Shown one piece after another: positions 9,163 through 19,053 of a stretch of 33,688 nt of DNA; position 1 is the first letter of the stretch, and every line of letters starts with the position of its first letter. The notes below the pieces were generated by a model. That model saw only the letters and a list, made by a program, of their open reading frames with translations. It was not told the DNA's origin and searched no databases. The translations under genes and the position numbers were made by a program. Source of the DNA: Phaeoceros laevis (lineage: Eukaryota; Anthocerotophyta; Anthocerotopsida; Notothyladales); the NCBI GenBank assembly GCA_049999765.1, contig JBNGIQ010008136.1:1-33688 (forward strand). Direction: 5' to 3'.

Positions 9163-9194
9163 ACATGGATCTGTGATATATCACAGATCCATGT
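9163..9194. repeat. Perfect 32-bp palindrome
   Basis: Each half is ACATGGATCTGTGATA and its exact reverse complement follows with no spacer. It lies in element B where the protease-integrase linker should continue after GDECH, and it coincides with the loss of that frame. It may be a small foldback duplication from faulty repair. Confidence 0.85.
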
Positions 9195-10731
9195 CATATA
9201 TGACATTCGTCCCCACTAAAGGACACATCAAGGTGACGTTGAGCTGTGAACCTACGTACAGATACTAGATTCTTTGTCATGTCAGGCACATGTAGGACAT
9301 CACATAAGTGTATGGTGGTCCTATCTGCAAGGATGACTGGGACTGTGCCAACTCCTTCTATGGTTAGCCCTCTATCATTCCCTAGCTTAACTGACTGACC
9401 AAGTTGCACAGGTTTGTAGTTGTCAAACGAATCACGTGTATGACATATGTGTGTTGAGGCTCTTGAGTCTAAGGACCGTATGTGTTTTTCTGATGCAGAA
9501 GACACAATGCATACTGCAAGAATGGTGTTTGATTTGCAAAGTACCACATTGGTTTCAGGAGGTGCAATCCTCCTGGGTTCGTTAGCTTTCTTCTTTCTAC
9601 ACTCGGCCTCCCAATGGCCAAGAATCAAGCACCAATTGCAGGGGCCCTTCTTCTTAGTGGTGGATGAAGCTGGTCTCTTCTTAAAGTTTGCATTGCTGCT
9701 GCTGCTGCTACTTGCAGGCCAAGCTGGACGCGGAGCTTGCCTCCTAGGGCCTTTAGTGTAAAGCACCCTGTTGATGGGGTCTCCTTTGTGAGAGGAACCA
9801 CCCCTTGCTTGTATGCCTTGTAGACTCTTCTTCAAGAAGAGCACCGATGAGGTCAGAAAGTGTGACAGCAGGTGTAGCCAGTCCTATCTGGCAAAGAGAT
9901 GAACTATGATTGCTGACGAATGTTCGATAGCTTTCAGGAAGAGACAGCAGCAGAGCGACGGCAGCTTGCATCTCGGATGTGGTGGTGCCGCTTGAGGTGA
10001 GTTTAGATCTCAATTGTCTAAATTTGATTATGTGCTACTCTATTGATTCTCCTTCCCGCATTTTATAGTTATAGAAATCTCTGTTTGCACACACTAGTGA
10101 CGTTCCGTTTATAACTTGATATACTTGTGAGAGGGAGTCCCAGACAGCCTTGGTGGATTCAGCATGTCTAGCGTGGTGCATCATCGTCCCATCAAGGGCT
10201 GACTGGATTACTCCGAGTGCTCGTAAGTCTTTCCTATTCCATGCTACAATGTCAGCAAGTGCTGAACCTTGTGTTGGCTTTACAGAGGTTCCGTCAACAA
10301 CATCCCACAAATCGTGTTCCTTCAAGATGGTTTGGACTCTTAATGACCATATGTGAACCAGTGAACCTATATTTTTCTTTGAAGTCTATTAATGTTGTTT
10401 ACAATTGTGTTATTAGTGACATTTTGTGGGTTAGCCATTGTGCTGAATGTGCTAATAAGTTGTGCTGCTAGTGCTGCACTGGCAGCTTGAGTCACTTGCT
10501 CTGCGTGTGTCTGCTGTGGGACATAAGTAGCCTGTGCTACATGAGCTAACTGTGCTGCTTGTAAATTTGCAAGTACAACGGATGTGCTGCATGCGATGAT
10601 GATGACTGAGCAGGGTGCTGTTGTGTGAGTCCTAGTGGATCAACAGCTAGTGCAGGCAGGGATAGGTCTGGATTAGGCCTCCTGCCTTTCTTGCGCAATG
10701 GAATCCCGTTGCACCAATTTTTGTATGACAT
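9194..10731 (-). pseudogene. gag-protease of Copia element B, broken
   Basis: The ATG at 10731 opens MSYKNWCNG, matching element A's MSHRGQG start, and VDPLGL appears soon after in both. The frame is lost near 10550. It resumes at about 10350 as SLRVQTILKEHDLWDVV, runs to an in-frame TAG at 10035-10037 (where element A has Gln in SVEQHIIKF), then continues as LRSKLTSSGTTTSEMQA. The CCHC knuckle CNWCLILGHWEAEC is present. The protease motif reads DSRAS where DSGAS is expected, so the active-site Gly is lost. The last frame ends at 9194 beside the palindrome. The protease-to-integrase linker (VPVILADRTTIHLCDVLHVP) is in a single frame here, unlike in A. Confidence 0.82.
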
Positions 10732-10752
10732 GGGCAGATGCCATATACAGAT

Positions 10753-11443
10753 CTAGAAGTTCGAAGGAACGTCTCCATTGGTGGCTGGTTCCATAATGCT
10801 CATGGCATCCTTCATCACATTTACCATTTTGAGGAAGTCTTGTGTTGGATAGTCGTGTGTCGATTGTTCTACAGGTTTCCTATCCCTAAGTGACAGGAAG
10901 GTAAGATACTGTGACACAAGTTCTATGGATCTATTGACGTCTTTGATCTTATCTGAAATGCCTTCCAACACCTCCTTGTTTCTATCAGCCTGTAAGGTAA
11001 TCAGGTCATGAATTTCTGCTAGTAGATGCTCAGTTGGAGTAGGAAAGTGGGAATCATTAGCACAGTCACTGCACAAGGGTTTCTTGACAAGACTCTTAAC
11101 TCGCTGTCCAGAAATGGCCTTTGAATAACAAATTTCCCTACTGATCTGTGTTCTAACCTTTGCTAGTGACTTAGATACAACAGGCTTTGGGTGCGGTGGT
11201 CGCGGCGGAGTGCGGGTGTTATTGTCACCAAAGACAGTAACACCCGCAAGGTGGGAAAAGATCAAACACCACACATGTGTCCTTAATTTGAGTGCACCTT
11301 GTTTCGTGGTTGCACGCTGACAAGATTGTGTCTTTCAAATACTGATCCAGGTGTGTTTGCGGTCTTCCCACAGGGCCTCTTCCGGATTGCTGTCCGGGCC
11401 AACCTGAATGCGCCTTGTTTCTGTTCCCACGGCACCTCGGCAT
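10753..11443 (-). pseudogene. Pre-gag leader ORF of Copia element B, one frameshift
   Basis: ATG at 11443 opens MPRCRGNRNKAHSG, like element A's MPRNRNRR. After a frameshift near 11230-11275 the second frame runs to TAG at 10753-10755. It contains SKSLAKVRTQISREI (compare AKDSLAHLRQEVREKL in A), a CxxC pair (LCSDCAND), then FPTPTEHLLAEIHDLITL and a helical segment with regular hydrophobics. The total span is 691 nt, one base over 230 codons, so a single one-base insertion would explain the break. The stop is 21 nt before the gag ATG, nearly the same spacing as in A (16 nt). Confidence 0.65.
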
Positions 11444-11643
11444 CTCGCAATCCTCAACCGTAATAGTGGTTGATGGCATATGCCAAGAAGGTACTCGCCA
11501 TGTCACCAAACTTGCTCAATTCAATTTTCAGTGCTGCAATCAGGGATCGAAAATCTTCATGTTTGAGATTTCTGATGCATGCATGCATTGCTATTGCAGG
11601 TCGCGCACTTGCTAGTGGGCGGCGCAGCGACGTCCATGACTTA

Positions 11644-11655
11644 GCTCTGATACCA
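11644..11655 (-). promoter_or_regulatory. Primer-binding site of Copia element B
   Basis: On the minus strand TGGTATCAGAGC, identical in sequence to the core of the element A site and complementary to initiator Met tRNA. It marks the inner edge of the 5' LTR at 11656. Confidence 0.88.
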
Positions 11656-11930
11656 TCTAGAACTTAGGATCGATGGCAGATGGATTGCTAGAAAAGAGAG
11701 ATAGATTGGCGTGCTCGTATGGCCGCTTAAATGTGCGTGAGTGGACATGACCGTTGGGAGTGTCCCGTCCCATGACTTGTGGCTGTTGCCATTTCATGGC
11801 GGCGATATGAATCTTGGCGATTCATATATGACCATTCGATATTTAACTATAGCCTATTTAATATGAAAATAATGCTGGCTATTTACTTCTTTTTAATTCT
11901 ACCTTCATTTACTTTTATGCACCGTACAAC
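11656..11930 (-). repeat. Putative 5' LTR of Copia element B (outer edge uncertain)
   Basis: The inner edge is fixed by the PBS. The outer edge is an estimate from AT-rich composition and from the LTR length of element A. No second copy exists in the window to define it. Short similarities to LTR A are seen, for example GGATCGATG near the inner edge. Confidence 0.45.
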
Positions 11931-12005
11931 CATGGTCGTCCTATCAGCACGGTGTAACCAATGTTGGTCACCGGCTTCAACACCATGTAATTCGGAAGGA
12001 ACGTC

Positions 12006-12413
12006 ATGCCACCAATAATCGTTTCAAGTCAGCAGATTGGAAAAGATCCAGAATTCTATGTGACTCTAGCGGCAAATGGAAGACAAGATGTCCATGGATC
12101 GAACAAAACTGAGAATTCAGATCCGGAAAGCGGTGCTACGTGGATGAGCTCCACCTGCCTCAAAGCCATATCAAAGGATAAGTGCACCCTGAGAAGGAAG
12201 GTGGCACTCAGGCCAAGGGTAGGAAGAAGTACCTTTCTATGGCTGCTGGAGTATGAGGAGAGGCATTTTTTGTGGCCTAGCCTACTGCTTCAGTTGAGTA
12301 GCTCCAATAATGTAGCAAAGTATATCATGCGTGTTCCACAATACGAGGAAGTTGCTGTCTGTAGAAGAGATTGTCTGCAGCTAGTAATCTCTAGGAGTGT
12401 GAATAGACGCTAG
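12006..12413 (+). CDS. Hypothetical ORF, 135 codons
   Basis: Begins MPPIIVSSQQIGKDPEFYV and ends SRSVNRR at TAG. Mildly basic, with no recognised domain. It is followed, in another frame, by the longer ORF at 12407-13387. Codon composition is not clearly different from background, so it may not be expressed. It sits just outside the putative LTR of element B. Confidence 0.2.
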   Translation: MPPIIVSSQQIGKDPEFYVTLAANGRQDVHGSNKTENSDPESGATWMSSTCLKAISKDKCTLRRKVALRPRVGRSTFLWLLEYEERHFLWPSLLLQLSSSNNVAKYIMRVPQYEEVAVCRRDCLQLVISRSVNRR

Positions 12414-13387
12414 GGTACCTCAGTGCTCTTGCTCAAAAGGGTGAAAAGCGGGAGGAGTCAGTGCAGCAGAAGTATCGTGTAGGGCGGAGCTGGCCAGGTG
12501 GCCCTGGCTGCATGCAACAGAAATGTCAGTCTGTGAAAGTTTATCGAAGGAAGACAGGAAAGCATGGAATGACGACGTTGTCTTCGAGCAAAGCGCAAGC
12601 TTCAAAACCTGGCTGGCTTCCTACAGGGGGGCGGCAAACGATAAAGCTTAGAAAGAGGAGATGCAGTAGTCACAAAAACCAAGGCAAGGCGCAACTTGAT
12701 GAGCAGAATATCTTGGCTAACGCAAAGACACTGACTACGTGGAAGAAAAAGGGAATATCTTACACAAAAAGAAGAGCCGGCAGATTCCCTACCCCTACAG
12801 TGGAAGAAGAGACAAACCCGCGAATGCATGCCAAGTAGGAGGAGAAAGAAGGATTTAAACGCAGTGCGAGGTCACAGCTCTCCAGTCACCTAAGCCTCAA
12901 GGAACGCAAAAGAGGACCCAACATCCCGAGCCTGAAGGAGCGCGAGTGTAGGGGGACCTGCAGGGAGGCGGAGAGCCAGCAACGACAAATGGCCAATGGA
13001 GGCAGTGGGTACGCAAAGGTTGTGATTGTAAGATTTGCAGATGACACTTGCGTCAGTATTGACGAGAGTGCGGGGTCAGAGCTCCCCAGATGCACTGACC
13101 AGCACCTTGGCCTAAGTGACCTGTGGCAAGATGTGTTGTTTGCGCCAAACGGCCCGCAAGTGAAGTGTGCAGTGCTGGAAATTACCACGAAAGAAGAATT
13201 GGAAGCAATGCTGAACCTTACGGATCGCTACATCATCAGTGAGGCGAGGCACCTGCAAATGTTGAAGTCCTACCCGCCAGCTATAGAGGCTGCAGAGGCG
13301 CACATGGAGCACAGCAGCGCCAAGCTGGAGAAAATGTGTCATGCAAGACTGCAGCTCGAAAAGAAGGCGGTCTGGGTTGGCTACTAG
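12407..13387 (+). pseudogene. Long unknown ORF interrupted by one in-frame TAG, followed by an A-run
   Basis: One frame is open from 12407 to the TAG at 13385-13387 except for a single TAG at 12836-12838. The first half is Lys/Arg-rich (RKTGKHGM, TIKLRKRRCSSHKNQ). After the TAG come further basic repeats (LSLKERKRGPNIPSLKERE), then a mixed domain VVIVRFADDTCVSIDE, LWQDVLFAPNGPQVKC and a helical C-terminus (KEELEAMLNLTDRYIISEARHLQ). ATG 12989 could start a 132-residue protein by itself. No family was recognised. Around 13677-13687 an 11-base A-run follows an AT-rich stretch, so this could be an intronless retroposed copy. FADDT resembles a reverse-transcriptase box but no other RT motif is present. 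Confidence 0.35.
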
Positions 13388-13954
13388 GTCATGTCGAGAA
13401 GCACAAGAAGGCGCCCAAGCCGGGAGTAATGCAATGCCTGGAGAAGAAAGGTGGTTTGGCGCTAAGTTGGGAGTAATGACGCTAGACACATGTCTGGTTC
13501 TACGGCATGCTGGAAGCCCGAATTAGTATACATGCTTTTGTGGTAGATAGCATAACGAACAAAAGACATAGCATAGGTAGTCAGTTAGGATAGCTGACTT
13601 GCATAGTCTCCCACTCTTATATAGAGGGGGAGTTTGTATAAATTATGTAAAATATGGAAAAGCATCGTTTTACGCTAAAAAAAAAAATTTAAACAATGTA
13701 AGGAAAATTTTCCCAAGGGGGTGATTGTGACTTGCATTGATCTTGCTCAGAACAAGACATTCGCTCCTCTCACTAAGGTCCAAAGCGAATATTGGTATAG
13801 TGAGAAAATTACTCTTTTTATCCAGGTCACATTCACTGCGCCTGGCCACGACCTGCTCCTACTTGCCCGCCATCCAGCTCCAACCTGATCCAACCTGCTG
13901 CAAGCCACGTGGTGACCGAGTCCGTTGCGATCGAGCGCTTGCAATTGGCGCATT

Positions 13955-14165
13955 AGCGAGAGCCTGGCTGTGGCGTGGTGATCGGGTGCCTGGCCGCGAC
14001 TTGCAAGGCTGTGGAGTGGTGCTTGGGTGCCTGGTCGGGTGATGGTTGTGTTGGTGTGATTAAGGTTGGCTCGGTGATGCCTGGTAGGGTGATGGCTATG
14101 CCACGGTGATCGAGGCTGGGTGTCAGTGGGTGAAGGCTATGCCCTTGTGATCCAGGCAAGGCTGT
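13955..14165 (+). repeat. Degenerate minisatellite-like G/T-rich tract
   Basis: Variants of GGTGATCGGGTGCCTGG and GGTGATGGCTATGCC recur about every 25-45 bp on the plus strand. The copies are too diverged to define a unit, and no coding is likely. Confidence 0.5.
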
Positions 14166-14318
14166 GCCGTGAAAGGGGAACGTGGCTCGCCATGCCGCTC
14201 ACGCTTACGGCCATCGAATGCTATATTTTTGCAGAATTTTGTTCATTGAAACTATTTTTTGGCTTTTTACCTTCTTTCTCAAACCCTAGAGGAATGGCAT
14301 CAATCCGTTTCCGAAACT

Positions 14319-14418
14319 NNNNNNNNNNNNNNNNNNNNNNNNNNNNNNNNNNNNNNNNNNNNNNNNNNNNNNNNNNNNNNNNNNNNNNNNNNNNNNNNNN
14401 NNNNNNNNNNNNNNNNNN
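14319..14418. other. Assembly gap (100 N)
   Basis: Exactly 100 N, a placeholder of unknown true length. The flanks share no obvious sequence. Confidence 0.98.
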
Positions 14419-15723
14419 CCACTACTAAATTGATATATATTATGACATTAATCACTATTTCCACTAAATGTTTTAACTATAATTTCATCCGCTGTTTATA
14501 TTCTCAAAACTTTAAATTCTCTAAACATGAGTTGCGATTTGTGGGCGCTTCTTAAGAAGAAAATGGCCTTACCCGCAATGTGCGTGGGTTAAGTTGAGAT
14601 AAAGCGTTACTTCCATTACAGAAATAGAGAAGGGATGCTACAATTGTGTTACGGCTTTGAGAACCCTTGGATCAATGGAAAGCTCGTACTTGGGTCACGG
14701 TGTACTCGATTTCAGCCTCCAGTCTCTGAAATAAAATTATACCTTCAAAGCTTAGTCTACACAACTCCGCCGTAACCAGCCCGCCCTGGCCTCCTAAACA
14801 CAACATCAAGATCTCCTTAGTGTGGACGCATCATGCAAGACAACTAGTTACACCTAGGCTCACTGGTGACGTGTCTAAACCCCGGATTTGAGTTAGGTAG
14901 GCATGCCTACCTATGGTTCGAACCACCAAGAGGTTCTCAATTACAGGTGCGCCAAACACAAGAGTACTTCTGGTGAACTTGTGTCGGGTGATCAAAAGCT
15001 CGTCCGTTTGAGGTTAACTTCCGAACCACGCCCAGTCTAGAGGTGCTACAGGTTTTGAAGAGACAAGACTTAACAACTGCCCGAGTATTACGGTGAAACT
15101 CCGCTCTTACAAACTGATAAAACTAGTGAAACCTTCACATTGAAGTCTTTTTGTTGTGTTACTCGTGAGTTGGCGAACGTCAAACCTCAGGCTGTACTCA
15201 CCGTTCAAGCCCGTGCAAACCGTCGTTTTAAACCTCGTGTGTCTGGGAGTCACTCACCTCACTGTTGTGGTGTTAACGTCTCGTTATCAAAACCCAGATG
15301 CCCGTAAATGCTTGCGTCATAGGCACCAATCTGGCGGACCGCCACACCGCAACACGTGAAGGGCGACGTCCAGGCACTATCCACTAAGTGCCCTGAAACT
15401 TTGCATCACATCCGTGGCCATACATTTTTGACCAGATCAATTGCTGTGCCTGAATCCTAAGCAACACCTCGCAATGTGGCTGGCAGACGAGACTGACTAA
15501 AGTAACTCCAACATCAACCACAACACAACCGTAATCAGCAGCGATTCCGATGTTCCCTGTGTACTCACCAAACTCTCCTTAAAATCCTGACGAGTAGGTG
15601 CATTGCAATTTCCACTTGCCAGCTTGTCATGAACCTACATTCTCCATTCTCTTTGCCACCAGAAAAAAGATGTGCTGGGCATCTAGATCGTCTACATCAA
15701 CTCTCCTTTGTATCATCCTATGT
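14419..15723. other. Intergenic region downstream of the vasculin-like gene
   Basis: No supported coding sequence. It holds a perfect 20-bp palindrome at 14894-14913 (TAGGTAGGCA and its complement), next to GGTTCGAACC at 14915-14924. The latter resembles a tRNA B box, but no tRNA cloverleaf can be drawn. The right end should include the 3' UTR of the minus-strand gene; no canonical poly(A) signal was picked out. Confidence 0.4.
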
Positions 15724-18700
15724 TCAACAGCGTGTATGTACCTCGTCATCCGACTCGCTGTCTGATAAACTCAGGCCTGATGAGATGCTGCCAATGCTGC
15801 CCACATACAAGTCCAAAGTTTTTAGCCTGAGATTTCCATGGTGGCGAAGAGACGGCTTATCGGACATTGACCGCATGCGCTGCAAACATTCCAAAGGTAC
15901 AATTGAGAAACTACACCTTTAGAGATATCGGTCAATGAAACAATCTACAAACATCAAGCAGCAAAATAACCCAACCACAAGCACACAAGGTCTAACATGT
16001 AAATATACCTCCTGGTAGAATGCATTAATCTCCTCCTCAGTAAGAGCTTCCTCTCCACCTTCAGCACTCTCCTCCCAACCTAAGGACCGCAAAAATGCTG
16101 CTTCTTCTTCCTCAGAACCTCCAACCAGAGAGTCCCCTTGCCTTGTGGCGCTGGGGGCGCTTAGGTCAACGGAATCTTGAGACAGTACCTTCACCCCATC
16201 TACTGTAAGCCCATTAACAGAATTATCTTTCCCACTATCGACATTCAAGAAATGGTTTTTAGCAGCACTGATGGTGTCAACTAAGCCCGAGCTTTGGACT
16301 ACACCATTAGCATCATACCCTGCCAACTGCACAGGGCTTCTTGAGAAACTGGCACACAACGTGTCCCTCAGATCAGTTTCGCCAATATTGTCACACTTCA
16401 CAAGAGCTACCTCTGATTTCTCACTGCTGCCTGAAACAGACACAACTCCTGCCGCCTTCCTCCTCAGGGCATTGAAAAAGTCACTCCTATTCTGGGCCTG
16501 CACTTGAGGCCTCTTATCATCACTTCCATCCTTTGACCTCAGTCCATTTCCTGTATCAGAAACTGATGAGACAGATATTGGGGCTATTGGCACAGCTCTG
16601 CGATCAAGCAACTGCTTCTGTTTTCGAGGAGCAACCGCTACTGTGCTTGATGTTGATGCACCAGAAGCAGCTCCACCTGCTGAGCTGACAATAGTACCAC
16701 CTGTTGCAGCACTGACTTGGCTGCTACCTTCAGCTTTCGTGGAAGCTGGCAATAACACAGCAGGTGACGCCTCCTTTCTTGTCCTTTGCACAAGAAGCTT
16801 TCCTGGAGGCATGGCTTTCAGTGTCTCAGTCCTTGCAGCAGGTGCTGGTGGCCGATACGGGGCACTCAAAAGCTGCGACGAGCCTAATGGCTGGCTCAAC
16901 TTTGTGGTTGCTGGTGCAACAACATCAACAGCTCTAACTGGCTTGGGCTTTACTTTTTCCCTTGCAATTACTCCCTGCATAACCTGAATTAAAGAACCGC
17001 TCAAAAAATTGGGCGGCAATTTTGACAAGAAGGAATCTTAAAAAACAAGAACAGGGTCAAGGCTGATGTCTGGAGCCTGAACTAGAAGAGAAGATGGGGA
17101 AACGAGAATACCATATTTTTTGGGAGGACTGGCTTGATAGGTACAAGCTGACGTGACTGTTTGAACTGCAGCTCCTCAAGCCTTTGAGTTTGGTTCTCCA
17201 CTGCAAACTGTGGACAAAAAGTGGAGTACTTGACCAAATTGGAACTAGAATGTGTGCAGATGGCAACCTTTTTAGCGGGAAATGTTGTTTGCCGAAACCA
17301 GTAATAAAACAAGACAGCAACCCCGAAAAAACTAATCACAACCGCGAACATGTCACACCTCACCTGGGGGGTAGCCCGCCCACGAGGATTCTGAGCTAAA
17401 GCTTCAGCCATCTTCGAAGTACCTAAAGAGGATGTCAAATTGCAAGGCACAGAAGAAGACGTGGTTGGGCTTATCATTGAAATGACCATTCCACCTGCCA
17501 CTCCATTACTTGCAGGGGCAGTAGTACTTAGAAGGGGTGAAACTTCAGCTAGCGCTGAACTCCATCCATCTGCACCAACACTCCCACCACCACCAGCTAA
17601 CGGACATCCCGGGGTGGAAACTTGAGAGGATTGTGATCCAGGCGAGGAAGCAGCAGCCCTTCCATCTGGCCTTGGAGTGGACCCCTGCCATGAAGGTCGA
17701 GGACTCAGCGCCGACAGGTTCCCAAGACCAGACTGGATAACACCATGCCTTTCTTGAGCCCCAAGTGAAGGAAAATTTCTCTCAAAAGCAGCCTTCTGTA
17801 TACTGCTGGTCAGACTAACGCCACTGACAGGTGGAGCTGTTGGGAGCCCAGCTGCTAGGAGCCCCCCTAGCTCACCTACTGATTTCTTTTCTCCATTCTC
17901 TGACCCCCTGTTCGAACCCAGAGACTGAGACCGTCTCAAAGCCAAATCCGACTCGTACCTACCTGCAGATCCAGAGGTAGTAGGCCTTCGAAAGGTAGTG
18001 TCTGAACGTTCACGATCTCTGTCCCTATCATCTCCCCCACCAAATCCCAGGGCACGATCTCTATCCCTGTCACGGAAATCTCTGTCTCGATCCCAGTCCC
18101 AATCACGCTCTCGTTGCCCCTCTCGATCCCGATCTAATCCATCATGTGTGCGATATAATGGACTCCTACCAAAGCTAGAGTATGGTCTCGCATGAGTAAA
18201 GGAATCCCTCTCATAAACGGAGCGTTCAGTAGCCCCTCCAATGTTGCTTCCTGCCCTCCTCAAAGCTGGGTAAAAAGAACGCTCAGAGGAGCCCGAGTAG
18301 CGCGGAGAGTCATATTCCCCATGCCCAACTGCTGCCGCACTAGGAGGTTGTGACCGTTGTCTAGAGAGATATGAGCTCCCACTCTCATCTGCGAAGACAA
18401 CTGGATGTAAGGACTGGTGATCATACCAGGTAATTCCACCTCAAAGTCATAGCTATCCTGGGCCTCCGAATCCCATGTTTGTCTGAATCGCACTCAGGTC
18501 GGTAGTACTAGTTAAAAATTGTATGTAGCCAGCAAAAACAGTTCATGACTGCCAGTGTCACAAATAAGAGTAGGTCTGCTGTTCATGCATGTATAACCTC
18601 AGCTAAGCAAGTTCAACAAACTGAAAGACCACTTTGACAATGTTGTCAATGACAAATCATGGGCCCTCTCAACCTCTCCGGCAGAGAAGAAAAGCAACGC

Positions 18701-19053
18701 AACAAAAGGCCCACACGGGTTAAACCCAACCTGCTTATCCCAAACAACCACAATCTAGGACAACCCCTCTGGTTGCGCTAGCCACATCAGCGCAAACATT
18801 CCAAGGTCACCTCAAGGGTCAATGCGAAGACAGAGACAACAGTCCTTCCATATGAGCACCCTATGATCACAAGTACTACAGCTAGACCCACTGGAACGAA
18901 ATTGTACCAATTGCCAGTCTTTTGTAAATCACTCCCATGTTGCAAGCGGATCTTACCTTGATGGCTGGGAGGTTGGGAATGGTGGGTGGTCCCACCCCCG
19001 CTGCTGGCTCCTTTGAGCCATTCTGGAACCAAAGATGGCTCACTTCTCTCCAT
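15724..19053 (-). CDS. Vasculin/GPBP1-like nuclear protein (plant family), five coding exons
   Basis: Five exons join with all phases matching: 19053-18957, 18388-17364, 17207-17112, 16983-16009 and 15879-15724, giving 782 codons plus stop. The ATG at 19053 opens MERSEPSLVPEWLKG, a conserved start in plant members. Residues 118-161 are a run of Arg-Asp dipeptides. FERNFPSLG lies at 234-242 and DGWSSALAEV at 306-315. TQRLEELQFKQSRQLVPI falls in exon 3. The C-terminal module FLRSLGWEE...LTEEEINAFYQE is at 697-731, followed by a Ser/Asp tail (SLSDSESDDE). The NFPSLG and LGWEE..LTEEEI motifs are those of vasculin; plant homologues are often labelled Mediator subunit 1-like. Animal vasculin binds GC-rich promoters; the plant role is unclear. 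Exon 2 has a second in-frame acceptor at 18400, adding four residues, and a GT after GACGAG could alter the last codons. No lesion was seen. Confidence 0.8.

Larger units (their letters stand above)
8428..11930 (-). mobile_element. Ty1/copia retrotransposon B, truncated and decayed
   Basis: A minus-strand element related to A but clearly diverged. From the right it has a putative 5' LTR (about 11656-11930), PBS (11655-11644), pre-gag ORF (11443-10753), gag-protease (10731-9194) and integrase (9058-8428). Similarity to element A stops abruptly at about 8428 inside the integrase, just after a GYWGEAV block. RT, RNase H, polypurine tract and 3' LTR are absent. The reading frames are broken many times, so this copy is older than A. 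Confidence 0.8.

Noticed and set aside
12989-13010. CRISPR-like or regularly spaced repeats anywhere in the window
   Set aside because: Only short tandem repeats and LTRs were found; no regularly spaced unit with unique spacers, and the DNA is eukaryotic.
13035-13070. FADDT motif in the unknown ORF as a LINE reverse transcriptase
   Set aside because: No other RT blocks are present before or after it, and the spacing and neighbours do not fit a palm domain.
14880-14960. tRNA gene suggested by GGTTCGAACC
   Set aside because: No acceptor stem, D arm or anticodon arm can be drawn on either strand around the box.
15629-15922. Plus-strand 97-codon ORF overlapping the end of the vasculin-like gene
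   Set aside because: It overlaps exon 5 in antisense; the minus strand has the conserved tail and a phase-correct acceptor.
16643-16987. Plus-strand 114-codon ORF
   Set aside because: It is the antisense shadow of exon 4 of the vasculin-like gene and has no splice or homology support.
17998-18195. Plus-strand Ser/Arg-rich ORF resembling an SR splicing factor
   Set aside because: It is the antisense of the Arg-Asp repeat of the vasculin-like gene, a codon-repeat artefact.
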